Assembly (NCBI GenBank): GCA_014529385.2
Contig: CM043953.1
Coordinates: forward strand, 77,676,872 to 77,740,871
Source of the DNA: Adiantum capillus-veneris
Lineage: Eukaryota > Streptophyta > Polypodiopsida > Polypodiales > Pteridaceae
Length of the DNA: 64,000 nt
Direction: 5' to 3'
Shown: piece after piece, positions 21,518 through 33,435 of the stretch
How positions within the stretch are numbered: the stretch's first letter is position 1
Layout: each line of letters begins with the position of its first letter
Notes under the pieces: generated by a model
Database searches by the model: none
Told to the model about the DNA's origin: nothing
What the model saw: the letters and a program-made list of their open reading frames with translations, nothing else
Position numbers and translations under genes: made by a program

Positions 21518-23182
21518 TGTCATAAAATATAATATCTAACTTTACCAAATGATTTTCTCATATTAAACTTATCATTTGATATGGGAAGATAAAAGGGGAA
21601 AAGAGCTAGAATAGAGATATGTGCTTCTAGACCTGTCTCAGCAAGGGACCAAAAGGAGAGATTGTTAAATCTCAATAGAGGTCCAAAAGGAGATGGTCTA
21701 CCAAAGAGAAATGTGCAATAAGTGCTTCTATACTTATATCAGCAGGGGACTAAGAGGAGAGATAGTTACATCTCAATAGGGGTCCAAAAGGAGATAGTCT
21801 ATCAAAGAGCAACGTGCATCTAATGGAGCTTAGACCTTAGGGTTAGCTTCATTAAAGACCTCCAAAGGTTAGTGTTAAAAGTCCTTAGACCTTAGGCAAG
21901 CTAGGGTTGTGCTTGAGGTGGGAATCCGGCCCAAGCTTGAGGTGCTTTTCATGCTTGGTGACTGAGGTGCTTGTCATGCTTGACGAGTGAGGTGCTTGAG
22001 GTGCTTGTCGTGCTTGCTGACTAAGGTGCTTGAGGTGCTTGTCATGCTTGATGAGGAAGGTGCTTGAGAAGCTTCCCATGCATGGGGGGTAAGGTGCTTG
22101 AGTCAAAAAGAGACCCTACAAAGGAGGGGAAAAGCCCCAAAGTTAGGGGAATCTTTGACTTAACCTCCCACTCACCCAAAGGCAGCCCCTTTCTCAAGGG
22201 GCACATGGACACATGTCAAGCTCTCCTTATGCTTAGCCACATGGTGTGCTTGAATCCTATTGGCTTGGCTAAAGAGGGGTCCAATGAGCTTCTAGTTCAA
22301 TTCAACAAATATCTAGATATTTCCAAGTTCTCTCTCTCAAAGAGGTAAGGAAGACACTTGTCCTAATGCTACCCATGTTGCTTGAAATGCATTATGCACG
22401 TGATTGGATAGGCTTAGAGGGGTCCAATGAGCTTCAAGCTTGAGCTACAAGGAAGGGGTGTGCTTGGGGGTATACACTCTCTCACACACTCATTTTTCAC
22501 ACATTCTCACTTGGTGAAAGTGGAAGAACTCCATCTTCTTCTCCAAGCTTGTTGAGAAGTTGAGAGCCTACACCAACACTCTTGGCTATGGAATGCAAAT
22601 TCAACCAAGAGCCATGATTCAATGCTTAAGCTTGCCATCTTCTCCATCTTCATTACTATGCTATTATATGCTAGCAAGAAGAGTGATGATAAGTGAGGAA
22701 CTATTTCTTTCTCCTATGAATGTTTCTTCTTCCTCTACCCTACCCTCATTTCCCGCTATCTCTCTCCAACTTTGAAGGTGTTTGAGGCCTCGAGACTGAG
22801 GCCGGGGATGGTTAATGCTTTCTATAAAATCTATGTTATGTTCGTGATGCATGAAGCTTTCCATCTTCATTGCATCACCTAGGTCACAAGGAACACAAAG
22901 ATTATATTATACCAAGTCTTTCTTTATGGGAGAATCTATAATACAAAAGCCTATTGGAGGGGGGACTGGCTCCACATGAATCCGGTCCTCAACTATTGTA
23001 AAGTTCTCTTAACTCTGTCTCTTGCAAAAGTATTGTTCATGCCAAGTTAATTAAGTATAATGGTTATGTTGCTACCTCTAATTAAGTTCACCCTCTATGT
23101 TCTCAAAGTAGTCTCACAAAAATGCTCTCTTTAATTCTCCTAATTCCGTTATCCTCAAAGTTCATATGCCATTTCCATTACA
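21518..23182 (+). repeat. 5' LTR of chromovirus copy C
   Basis: It starts TGTCATAAAA and ends TTCCATTACA, 1,665 bp. A degenerate primer site CTGGTATCTGAGC follows directly. Inside (about 21,910-22,090) lies a short-unit array of GGTGCTTGAGGTGCTTG-like motifs shared with the LTRs of copy A. Confidence 0.85.
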
Positions 23183-23589
23183 CTGGTATCTGAGCTATTG
23201 GCTTCTCTTTTCTTGCTTAAGAAGAGAGGTCCTTAAGTTGCCCATGAAAGGTTGGGCCTGTTTATTGCAATAAGGTAAGTAAGGTAAGTGGGACAGGGAT
23301 CTATTATCTTGGTTGAGAAGGACTTAGTTCGAGTTACACCGTTGGGAACTATAGTCTTAATAATGGAACTCGGGGCTTTAACCATTATTGAGCTACTAGT
23401 AAGCTCAATAGGAACTATAATCGACCGAGCAATGTTAGACCTTTTCCACTAATCTTTGCAATCAACAGTGTCTAAACCACGGGTGTGGCTGTTTGAGAAC
23501 TGATTTTCAAAGGTAAAGAAGAGTTGCCACTAAGGTTTTTGAGAGTACCAAAGCACAAAGTAACTTATACTTAAGCTTAATTAGCATGA

Positions 23590-25604
23590 CAGACAATAAT
23601 TAAGAGAGTAGAATGAATATTGACAACTTTGATTTTGCACATATGATGCCTCCATGTTTGTTCATTATCTTGTTACTAGGTTGCAACAAGCTATTGACAA
23701 CCCTCCTTTGCAAGCCGAAGTTACTCAACAACTTCGTGCTCATGGGATTTTCTTTCCTCTCCAAGAGAAGAGAGAGCTTAGGAGGCCTCTTGATGAGACC
23801 CCCAAAGAAGACTCTCTCCCATACGAGAGGAGGAATCCAAAGAACAAGAAAGTAATGAATCCCTAAGTTCCTCAAAAGATGTGGCTCCATGAAGATGGCG
23901 GTCTAGACGATCGCCAACTCCTCCCAAGGGGAAACGGTCAACCCATAGTCCTTCTCCTTGTCACTCCAAAAGGGAAGAGAGGAAACAAAGGAAGAAAAGG
24001 GTAAGAAATAGGTCACCCTCTTCTTCTTCTTCTTCAACTTCCTCCTCTTTCGACAAAAGCAATAGCTATTCTCCTAGAGAATACAGGAGGGGAGGAAATC
24101 ACAAATCTTACCATGCATGGCGAAGGTCCCAAAAGCTCAAGAAGTCCAAAGAGGGAGGAAAGAGTATCTCCTTTCTCACCTATGATGGCACCTTTGGTGC
24201 TACCAACAAAGTATTGGCCTTCATCCAGCAATTCGATGCGTCCTTTGGAGACAAGGGCTTCACGGAGTCCTCCAAGCTACATCATGTAGCTATGCACTTC
24301 TAGAAATCTGCTCGTCAATGGTGGGCTAGCCTTCGTGGCAATGGCAAAGCCCCAAAGACATGGAAAACTCTACGCATTTCCATCACGAAGCAATTCCTTG
24401 CAAGCGATGCAAAGGACAAAGTGCTTACCGAATGATGGCGGAGTTTGAAGCTTCTCCCCCGTGAGTCTATTCACAAACATGTGGACAAGTTTTGCGATTT
24501 ACATCTCAAGGCTACTGTCTTTCAAAAAATAGACTTCGTCAAGCAAAAGCAACAATTATGTGCGGGATTACTTGAATAAATGTCCGAGTATGTCAACTCC
24601 CAACGACCTTATTCTATCACGGAAGTAATCCACCACTCTATAGTTGCTTCGCGCATCAATTTCAAACAAGTGGCTAAAAGGAATGCCAAGCCCATGGAAA
24701 ACAAATATCAAAATGAAGCAAAGGGGAAGAACAATGCCCAAAACTCTTCCCAAGGAAATTCCAACAACAATCGGTCCAAGGAGAAGGGATTTTACAAAGG
24801 TAAATATAAACCCTCTCCTACAAAGTTAGAAGCTTTTCGTAAGGACCACAAATGCTTTAAGTGTGGGGAGTAAAGACATGGCTATCGTTCTTGCCCCAAA
24901 AGAAATATCCGCAATGAGACTCCTAGATCTTCCATGATCGAAGCTCCAAAAGAAGACGTTCATTGCAAAGGATCGCCTCTTTCCTATGCTTGGAGAAAGA
25001 ATGATGCCTTCATCTTGTTTGACCCTGGCTCTACTCAAAATTCCATATCAACGGAGTTGGCCACCAATTACACATTCAAGCTCATGAGATGGGAGATGTG
25101 GTTGTAGCCGATGAAGCCTTCAAGGGGCAAGAAGCCACAGTTACTCCCTTGATTGGGAAATTGAGGCTTCATGTCCAAGGCTATGTTGACAAAGAGGATT
25201 ACTTCATCTCTTCTCTCAAACATGAGGATGTTATCGTTGGGGCACCATGGTTTAACCGCTTGGCTTCCAACATGAAGTTCCCTGAAAGGAGAATCTACTT
25301 CACCTACAAGGAAAAGAGCATGTACATAGATGCTAATGAGTAGGGGAACACTATATCCCTAGTAAGTATGCTTGCTATTGATAAGTCCATGAAAAGCTCT
25401 ACTTCTGCGTATATGATTTTTGTTAGAGAATCTGTCAATGATTCTAATGTTTTCACAAGTAGCAATAAAGGGAATCAAAAGAAATTAGAGTTGTCTAATT
25501 TTCTACATGGATTCCAAGATGTTTTCATTAATGACATCCCTAGTGAGCTACCTCCAAAAAGAGGGATGATGACCATGCAATAGAGCTTCTACCAGGAAGC
25601 ATCA
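23590..25604 (+). pseudogene. gag-protease pseudogene of chromovirus copy C
   Basis: The order is Gag N-terminus (MNIDNFDFAH near 23,613), SR-like basic/serine tract (about 23,890-24,090), Gag domain with AFIQQFDASFGD (about 24,210-24,650), zinc knuckle CFKCGE..RHGYRSC (from 24,853, with a TAA replacing one codon), and retroviral-type aspartic protease with FDPGST (about 25,020). Frameshifts and stops are spread throughout. The knuckle keeps its second Cys, which copy A has lost. Confidence 0.75.
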
Positions 25605-26356
25605 TCGATAGTGTCTTACATCCCTATCTTGGAAAATTTGTTGTGGTTTTCCTTGATGACATTCTCATTTACAGTAAGACTGAAGATGAACACATATAAC
25701 ACTTATGATTAGTGTTTGAACAGCTACGAACTCATGCTCTGTATGCTAAGCCAAGCAAGGACGATTTCTTTAAAACAAAGATACATTACCTCGGTCATGT
25801 GATCTCTTATTTTGGCATCAAGATGGACACTGACAAGGTCGCTGCCATTCTTCGATGGCTACATTCCAACACGGTTGAGGAGCTTCAAGTCTTCTTAGGC
25901 ATGGCTTGATTTTATCGACAATATATCCTGATTATGCCAAAATAATTGTTCCTATGACGAATCAACTTAAAGCAAAAGGTAAGACCTTTTCTTAGGAAGA
26001 AGCACAAAACGCAGTTTTGAACAGCTTAAGGTAGTTGTGCCACTACTCCCATCCTAGCAATCGTTGACCCACTTAAGCCGTTTGTGGTAGAGATTGATGC
26101 TAGTGATAAAGCAATTGGTGTGATACTTCTCTAGGAGGGACAACCTATAGCCTTTGAAAGCAAAAAGTTGGATAGAGCTCAAGAGAATTATTTTGTCTAT
26201 GAGAGGGAGCTATACGCCATAGTTCACGTTTTACGAAAGTGGTGACAATATCTATATGATGTCGAGTTTGAAGTGGTTTTTGACCATGAGAGTATAAAAT
26301 GGTTTACTACTCAAACGGGCTTGCAGGGTCGTAAAGCTAGATGGGTGGAGATCCTT
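25605..26356 (+). pseudogene. Gypsy-B reverse transcriptase/RNase H fragment, left part
   Basis: The frame opens with [15 protein letters not shown], the RT catalytic FLDD box, then IHYLGHVIS and the thumb region. After stops, RNase H follows with EIDASDKAIG, AFESKKLD and ENYFVYERELYAIVH. It ends abruptly at 26,356, where a copia LTR begins. The integrase half of the same element resumes at 47,458. Several in-frame stops and frameshifts show decay. The join to copy C at 25,604 has no LTR between, so it is a deletion or recombination junction. Confidence 0.85.
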
Positions 26357-26584
26357 TGTTGGAATTAGGGTTGCAGAGAAACACACACAGCTTGGAGAAG
26401 ATGAAGGAAGCTCAAGGCACACAATAGAGAGTGTATTACTAAGTGTGCAATGGAAAAGATAGATAGCCCTAGAGTGATGGGCGTATATACAATGCACAGG
26501 GGAAAAAACCTCCTAAAGAGGGAAAAAATGCCCCGACGGTCCTAGTGTGTTCACACACATCACTACCACATGTATATGGTAACA
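26357..26584 (-). repeat. 3' LTR of Copia-2
   Basis: In minus orientation it starts TGTTACCATATACATG and ends AATTCCAACA, about 228 bp, preceded by the purine tract AGGGGGGATT. It matches both Copia-1 LTRs. No 5' LTR remains because the 5' end of Copia-2 is lost. Confidence 0.9.
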
Positions 26585-28144
26585 AATCCCCCCTAGAGTG
26601 ATGCGGTGAACGAGAGCTGGCACATGAGTAAAGGGAAGTGCCGTGCCCTGAGGACAGGATCAGTCCACAAAGGGGAGTAAGCCCAAAGCTTTGCGGAAAG
26701 CTTCAAGCTTCTCACGAGACAATAGATCTGCAAGGTTGTCCTGTGTTGGCACATAAGCCAAGCTGATCTCTCCTGCTGAGAGCCTCTCCCTGACATAATG
26801 GTAATGCACCTCAATGTGCTTTGTGCGAGCATGAAAAACTGGGTTCCTCGCAACTGCCAATGCGCTCTGACTGTCAGTGTAGATAGTGTTGGCAGTGTCC
26901 TGTCCAACACCCAAATCAGCCATAAGGCGTCTGAGCCATACACACTCAATCGTAGCTGTGAAGACTGCCCTGTACTCAGCCTCACAACTCGAAGTGGCCA
27001 CAGTAGGTTGCTTCTTGCTCAACCATGATATACATGAACTGCTAAGCATGAAACAAAAACCACTTGTGGACACTCTCGTGTCAAAACAACGAGCCCAATC
27101 TGAGTCCGAAAAAGCATGTAAGTCTGGCGTCAATGATCCCCCCTTGGGATAAAACAAGCCAAGATGTAAAGTGCCACTAAGGTAGCGAAAAATTCTCTTG
27201 ACAGCCTGCCAATGCTTAGACCCTGGGCTATGCATAAATCTGCTGACCTGTGAGACTGCAAACTGAATATCCAGCCTCGTGTTGCATACATAAATGAGGC
27301 AGCCAATAGCAGTTTGGTAAAGAGTGACATCAGCAGGATCGCCAGCATCATGTAGACTCAACTTCAAACCTGTTTCCATGGGAGTGGCAATAGGTTTGCA
27401 ATCCTCAAGTCCAAACTTACATAGCAATGTCTCTATGTCACTTTTCTAACACAAGGCAATACCACCATCACACTGCTTAAACTATATACCCAAGTAATGA
27501 TGCAACAACCCCAAATCTTTCATCTTGAAAGTAGCATTCAAATCAGCCTTAAATTCAGCAATATGTCTCTCATTTGGTCCAGTGATCAGCAAATCATCAA
27601 CATAAAGAACCACAATGAGAAATACATCACCCTCACGCTTTACATACAATGTGCTTTCTGTTGGACTATTACAAAAGCCTTGTTTGACCAAATGAGTGTC
27701 AGCTTTCTCATACCAAGCACGAGGAGATTGCTTCAACCCATACAAAGCCTTGTTACATTTGCACACTTTGTCCTCTTGTCCTTTTATGACAAAACCGCGA
27801 GGCTGCGTTACAGAAACTTCCTCAAATATGTCACCATTCAAGAAAGCAGTAACAATGTCTGATTGATGTACATCCCAACCAAAATGAGCTGCCAATGCAC
27901 ATAGAAAATGTATAGTAGTCATACGACAAGTGGGAGCAAAAGTCTCTTCATAATCTATGCCTTTTTGCTGTGCATAACTTTGCAACAAGTAGAGCCTTAT
28001 GGCGATCGATCTCACCATCTTGCTTGCGTTTCAACTTGTAAACCCACTTCGTACCAATGGCCTTTTTGCCAGGAGGCAAATCACATAAAGTCCATGTGTC
28101 ATTTTCTATAAGTGCATCATATTCTGATTGCATGGCAGCCATCC
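26357..28144 (-). mobile_element. Copia-2, 3' part (RT, RNase H, 3' LTR)
   Basis: The minus strand carries copia RT (YVDD in VVLYVDDLLITG, about 27,590), then RNase H (DSDWARCFDTRVSTSGFCF and SCEAEYRA) ending LGLLPFVD near 26,660. The RT frame 28,018-27,482 and RNase H frame 27,427-26,660 are separated by a stop and frameshift. The 3' LTR occupies 26,357-26,584. The element is interrupted at 28,144 by chromovirus copy A; its upstream part continues at 46,552-47,457. It is almost identical to Copia-1 in sequence. Confidence 0.9.
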
Positions 28145-28278
28145 TGTCATAAAATCTAATATCTAATATCTAACCAACCCAAATGATTTTCTCATATTAA
28201 ATTGATCACTTAATGTGGGAGAATAAACGGGAACAAGTGTTAAGATATAGACATGTGCTTATAGATCTATCTCAACAC
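28145..28278 (+). repeat. 5' LTR of chromovirus copy A, first segment
   Basis: This is the first 134 bp of the LTR, identical by eye to 44,952-45,085. It ends with AACAC (28,274-28,278), the target site duplicated by Copia-1. The LTR resumes at 33,436. Confidence 0.9.
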
Positions 28279-28505
28279 TGTTACCATATACATGTTGTAG
28301 TGATGTGTGTGAACACACTAGGACGGCCCGGGCATTTTTTCCCTCTTTAGGAGGTTTTTTCCCCCGTGCATTGTATATATGCCCATCACTCTAGGGCTAT
28401 CCATCTTTCCATTGCACACTAAGTAACACACTCTCTATTGTGTGCCTTGAGCTTCCTTCGTCTTCTCCAAGCTGTGTGTGTTTCTCTGCAACCCTAATTC
28501 CAACA
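28279..28505 (+). repeat. 5' LTR of Copia-1
   Basis: 227 bp, TGTTACCATATACATG to AATTCCAACA. Contains TGTATATATGCC as a TATA-like signal near 28,372. A 13-base Met-tRNA primer site follows two bases downstream. Confidence 0.95.
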
Positions 28506-28507
28506 AT

Positions 28508-28520
28508 TGGTATCAGAACA
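28508..28520 (+). other. Primer-binding site of Copia-1 (initiator-Met tRNA)
   Basis: TGGTATCAGAACA is complementary to the 3' end of plant initiator methionine tRNA (usual form TGGTATCAGAGC), with one difference. Confidence 0.85.
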
Positions 28521-28866
28521 GGTCATGTCCTCTCGGGCTTAGTCGCCAGCTGCTCCAGCACACGCCTGCTCACTTTCTCCGATTTCAGTGAGCTTTGGCG
28601 AGCTTCGCAGGTCGACAAAATTTTTGGGAAAACTCGAAGAGCTTGGTCTGCTCAGAATTTTGATTTGGGCTCATTTTCGCCTCCGTTTCCACTACAGGCA
28701 GTACTGCACAGGCTATTTCGTCATTTTGTGCAGAATTTCTGTCAGTGCCGTTTTCTGCATAACAGGTGCCTTATAGTCTTCTACGGTTTGTGCTATATAG
28801 CACAGGTTGTTCCCGCTCCATGTCTCCTATTTTCGGGCAATTTTCACATCAGGTGCAGCATTTACC

Positions 28867-31800
28867 ATGGCTGACAACAACAACACAGATGTGTTCAAGA
28901 TGTTTGCTGATGAGAACAGGTTGGATGGGGACAAGTACCCTATGTGGGCTTATATGATGCAACATGTTCTTGTGTCAAAGGGTGTCTGGAACATTGTGCA
29001 GGGCATTGATGTACGTCCTGGTTCTGAGGATGTAGGCGATGTTGAGGATGTTGCAGGTCTTGCTGCAAGGATTGCAGCTGTTAGAGTTGTTTTGCCTACG
29101 GCAGAACAAGCTAGTTGGGATGTTAAGGATGCGCAGTCTCATGCATTGATTGCGTTGTCTGTGAAGCGCACCATTGTTCCTCACATCCTTCATCAAAATC
29201 TGCAAAACAGGCTAGGGATATTCTAGCAGGTCTTTATGTAAGCCGCAATGAGGCTAAAATTGCTTTGCTGCGTAAAGAGCTAGAGTCAAAGATTATGCAT
29301 GAGGAAGATGATATGGACACTTTCCTTGCTAGTGTCAAGGATATCAATGAGCAACTTATTTCTGCAGGTGAAGTTATTTCAGACAGTTCCCTTGTGCAGA
29401 CTGTTCTTGATGCCTTACCAGATTCTTACCAGACTTTTGCTAGTACTTGGAGACTTATGACCCAAGGAAATCCAGAAGTTGTCAAGTTTGATGCATTATG
29501 CACATTGCTGTTGCAAGAGTCACTGTCCAGAAAAAACAGGACTAGACAGCGTGCAATTGAACAGGCTTTTATTGCTTCTCAAAGAAAGGGTGGTAACAGC
29601 AATGCAGCCACTTCTTATGGTTCTGCTGCGAGTGGCAAACATTATGTTCCTAATGCTTCTGCTGGCAGCAATTCGTCTAGAAATTCTGGTGATAAGGGCA
29701 AAAAGAAGATGCGTTGCCATTATTGTAAAGCCAATGATCACTTGATCAAGTCGTGTCCTATGTTGAAGGCCAAAGAGGCTAAGAAGAAAGAGGGTGGTTC
29801 CACTGCAAATGCTAATTCCACTACAAATGCACCCATTGTTGAGTCTTCTGTGAAAGGAGAGTGTGTTGCTGATGTTGATGCAGAATGGGCTTTTAGCGCA
29901 GAGTGCACTTACAATCCTGCTCTCCATGATGCATGCTTGTCAGTTGTTGCTGCAGATTCACATGTGTGGTATTTCGACAGTGGTGCTACAAAGCACATTA
30001 CCTCACATCGTGAATTGTTTACCTCTCTTGAGTCTGTCCCTCATGGGAATTCAATCACTTGTGCCAACAACGCCTCTTATCCAGTTCAAGGAGTTGGAAA
30101 GATTGTGCTCACTGCTGCTAATGGCAGTTCCTTCACACTTGTTGATGCACTTTATGTACCTGGGATCAAGAAGAATCTCTTGTCTGTATCCGCACTTGTT
30201 AGACTTGGACTTGTAGTCAAATTTGTGGATGACAGATGTACAATTTATGATCTCAGTTTTGGTGATGAAATTGTTGCATCTGGCCTTTTGTGCCGTGGGC
30301 TGTATAAGCTCACTTTGTATGACAAGTGTGGACAAAATTTTGTAAATGCTGTTGCAAAATTTCATATGCAAAACTTTGGCATGCACGTTTTGGTCATTTG
30401 AATTTTGCCAGTTTGTTGCGTTTGCAGAAATCTGATATCGTTGCTTCTTTGCCGCCTCTTGAAGCACCTTTGAAACATGTTTGTGAAGGCTGTATTTTGG
30501 GTAAGATGCAGCGTTCTAAGTTTCCAAAGGATGGTTCAGTTTGGGCCACATGCAAGTTGCAGCTTGTGCACAGTGATGTTTGTGGGCCCATGAAAACTCC
30601 GTCCTTGGGCAATTACCTGTACTTCGTGACTTTCATTGATGATTACTCCAGGCATGCATGGGTATTTCCGCTTAAAGCGAAGTCCGAAGTTTTTATGTGC
30701 TTCAAACAATTTCTGGCTATGGCCGAAAATGTCTCGAAATGTACTATGGGCACCCTCCGTTCCGATCGAGGGGGGGAGTATATGTCTCATGAATTTAATG
30801 CATTTCTGGCTAGTCGTGGGATAAAACACCAATGTACAGTGCCTTATACAACTCAGCAAAATGGTGTTGCTGAGAGGAAAAACAGGTCACTGACGGAAAT
30901 GGCACGATGTATGGTCAAAAGTCAAGCTTTGCCGCATTATTTTTGGCTTGAGGCCATTATGTGTGCCACTTATGTACTTAACAGGTGTCCTACGAAAGCT
31001 TTGCAGTCTATTACTCCATATGAACCATGGCATGATAGAAAACCTTCTATTGAGCACATGCGTGTTTTTGGCTGTTTGGCATATGCTTTGGTGCCACAAG
31101 TGCAGCGTAGAAAATTGGATGATAAGGCTGTCAAATGTATTTTTGTTGGTTATAGTGCTGAAAGCAAAGGTTACAAGTTGTATCATCCGCAAACAAAACG
31201 TATTCTGGTTTCTCGGGATGTAGTGTTTGTGGAAGATTCTGTTCAGCCCTTGCTGTCATGTACTAGAGACAATAATGTAAGCTCACAGGACATTTATGAC
31301 ACTTTGTTGCCTCTTTTCAGTGGTGGAAATACGAATGTAAGTTCCAATGAGGCAAATGTACAGCCTATGGGGGTTTCTGAAAATGTTTTAGATTAGCCTA
31401 TTACTGATGCAGATGTACATGATGTACTTGATGAGGAAAGGGCTGAAAATGAGCAGGCTAGAGGTATGCCAAAATGGCTGGTGCACACTTTGCGTTACAG
31501 TAAAATGGATGCACCTTTGTCTAGTCGTACTCGTTCAGGCTCTCGCCATGCATCTTATGCATCAGATTGTTATGCTTTGGCTGTGTCTAGCTTACATGAT
31601 GTTGAGGAGCCTCTGACTTTTGATAAAGCACAAAATTCAGAAAATTGGATGGCTGCCATGCAATCAGAATATGATGCACTTATAGAAAATGACACATGGA
31701 CTTTATGTGATTTGCCTCCTGGCAAAAAGGCCATTGGTACAAAGTGGGTTTACAAGTTGAAACGCAAGCCGGATGGTGAGATCGATCGCCATGAGGCTCG

Positions 31801-33128
31801 ACTTGTTGCAAAGTTATGCACAACAAAAAGGCATAGATTATGAAGAGACTTTTGCTCCCACTTGTCATATGACTACTGTGCGTTTTCTATGTGCATTGGT
31901 AGCTCATTTTGGTTGGGATGTACATCAATCAGACATTGTTACTGCTTTCTTGAATGGTGACATATTTGAGGAAGTTTCTGTAACGCAGCCTCGCGGTTTT
32001 GTCATAAAAGGACAAGAGGACAAAGTGTGCAAATGTAACAAGGCTTTGTATGGGTTGAAGCAATATCCTCGTGCTTGGTATGAGAAAGCTGACACTCATT
32101 CGGTCAAACAAGGCTTTCGTAACAGTCCAACAGAAAGCACATTGTATGTAAAGCGTGAGGGTGATGTACTTCTCATTGTGGTTCTTTATGTTGATGATTT
32201 GCTGATCACTGGACCAAATGAGAGACACATTGCTGAATTTAAGGCTGATTTGAATGCTACTTTCAAGATGAAAGATTTGGGGCTGTTGCATTACTTGGGT
32301 ATACAGTTTAAGCAGTGTGATGGTGGTATTGCCTTGTGTCAGAAAAGTGGCATAGAGACATTGCTATGTAAGTTTGGACTTGAGGATTGCAAACCTATTG
32401 CCACTCCCATGGAAACAGGTTTGAAGTTGAGTCTACATGATGCTGGCGATCTTGCTGATGTCACTCTTTACCAAACTGCTGTTGGCTGCCTCATTTATGT
32501 ATGCAACACGAGGCCGGATATTCAGTTTGCAATCTCACAGGTCAGCAGATTTATGCATAGCCCAGGGTCTAAGCATTGGCAAGCTGTCAAGAGGATTTTC
32601 TGCTACCTTAGTGGCACTTTACATCTTGGCTTGTTTTATCCCAAGGGGGGATCATTGACGCCAGACTTACATGCTTTTTCGGACTTAGATTGGGCTCGTT
32701 GTTTTGACACGAGAGTGTCCACAAGTGGTTTTTGTTTCATGCTTAGCAGTTCATGTATATCATGGTTGAGCAAGAAGCAACCTACTGTGGCCACTTCGAG
32801 TTGTGAGGCTGAGTACAGGGCAGTCTTCACAGCTACGGTTGAGTGTGTATGGCTTAGACGCCTTATGGCTGATTTGGGTGTTGGACAGGACACTGCCAAC
32901 ACTATCTACACTGACAGTCAGAGCGCATTGGCAGTTGCGAGGAACCCAATTTTTCATGCTCGCACAAAGCACATTGAGGTGCATTACCACTATGTCAGGG
33001 AGAGGCTCTCAGCAGAAGAGATCAGCTTGGCTTATGTGCCAACACAGGACAACCTTGCAGATCTATTGTCTCGTGAGAAGCTTGAAGCTTTCCGCAAAGC
33101 TTTGGGCTTACTCCCCTTTGTGGACTGA
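28867..33128 (+). pseudogene. Copia-1 gag-pol polyprotein with three frameshifts and one stop
   Basis: The start MADNNNTDVFKMF at 28,867 opens Gag. Its frame breaks near 29,200. Zinc knuckle CHYCKANDHLIKSC starts at 29,715 and protease WYFDSGATKHIT has its Asp at 29,976. A second frame change near 30,365 lies before the GAG-pre-integrase motif KLWHARFGHLNF. Integrase shows HSDVCGPM, FIDDYSRHAW and RSDRGGEY. A TAG at 31,394-31,396 replaces a codon that is CAG in Copia-2. A third frame change near 31,812 precedes RT with YVDD at 32,187-32,198 and RNase H, ending LGLLPFVD at 33,128. Each break is a small indel or point change, so the element decayed recently. Confidence 0.9.
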
Positions 33129-33203
33129 TCCTGTCCTCAGGGCATGGCACTTCCCTTTACTCATGTGCCAGCTCTCATTCATCGCATCACTCCAGGGGGG
33201 ATT

Positions 33204-33430
33204 TGTTACGTTATACATGTGGTAGTGATGTGTGTGAACACACTAGGACCGGCGGGGCATTTTTTCCCTCTTTAGGAGGTTTTTTCCCCCGTGCATTGTA
33301 TATACGCCCATCACTCTAGGGCTATCCATCTTTCCATTGCACACTAAGTAACACACTCTCTATTGTGTGCCTTAAGCTTCCTTCGTCTTCTCCAAGCTGT
33401 GTGTGTTTCTCTGCAACCCTAATTCCAACA
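33204..33430 (+). repeat. 3' LTR of Copia-1
   Basis: 227 bp, TGTTACGTTATACATG to AATTCCAACA, followed by the target duplication AACAC (33,431-33,435). Confidence 0.95.
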
Positions 33431-33435
33431 AACAC

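Larger units (their letters stand above)
21518..25604 (+). mobile_element. Chromovirus copy C: 5' LTR, gag and protease remnant, 3' truncated
   Basis: It begins TGTCATAAAAT like copies A and D and shares their gene order, but is cut within the protease-RT spacer near 25,604. Past this point the sequence belongs to a different gypsy family. The coding part has many stops: the gag start is followed five codons later by TAA. Both Gag and the zinc knuckle are still clearly alignable with copy A. Confidence 0.85.
28279..33430 (+). mobile_element. Copia-1, complete Ty1/copia retrotransposon (5.15 kb)
   Basis: LTRs of 227 bp (28,279-28,505 and 33,204-33,430) begin TGTTAC and end CCAACA. They differ at 8 positions by my count (about 96.5% identity). 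A 5-bp target duplication AACAC lies at 28,274-28,278 and 33,431-33,435. The primer site TGGTATCAGAACA (28,508-28,520) fits initiator-Met tRNA. The purine tract CAGGGGGGATT abuts the 3' LTR. Gene order gag, protease, integrase, RT, RNase H is that of copia elements. Three frameshifts and one stop disable the polyprotein. Confidence 0.95.

Noticed and set aside
21910-22090. CRISPR-like spaced repeats
   Set aside because: Repeats are short, contiguous and inside an LTR of a plant retrotransposon; no unique spacers and no cas genes.
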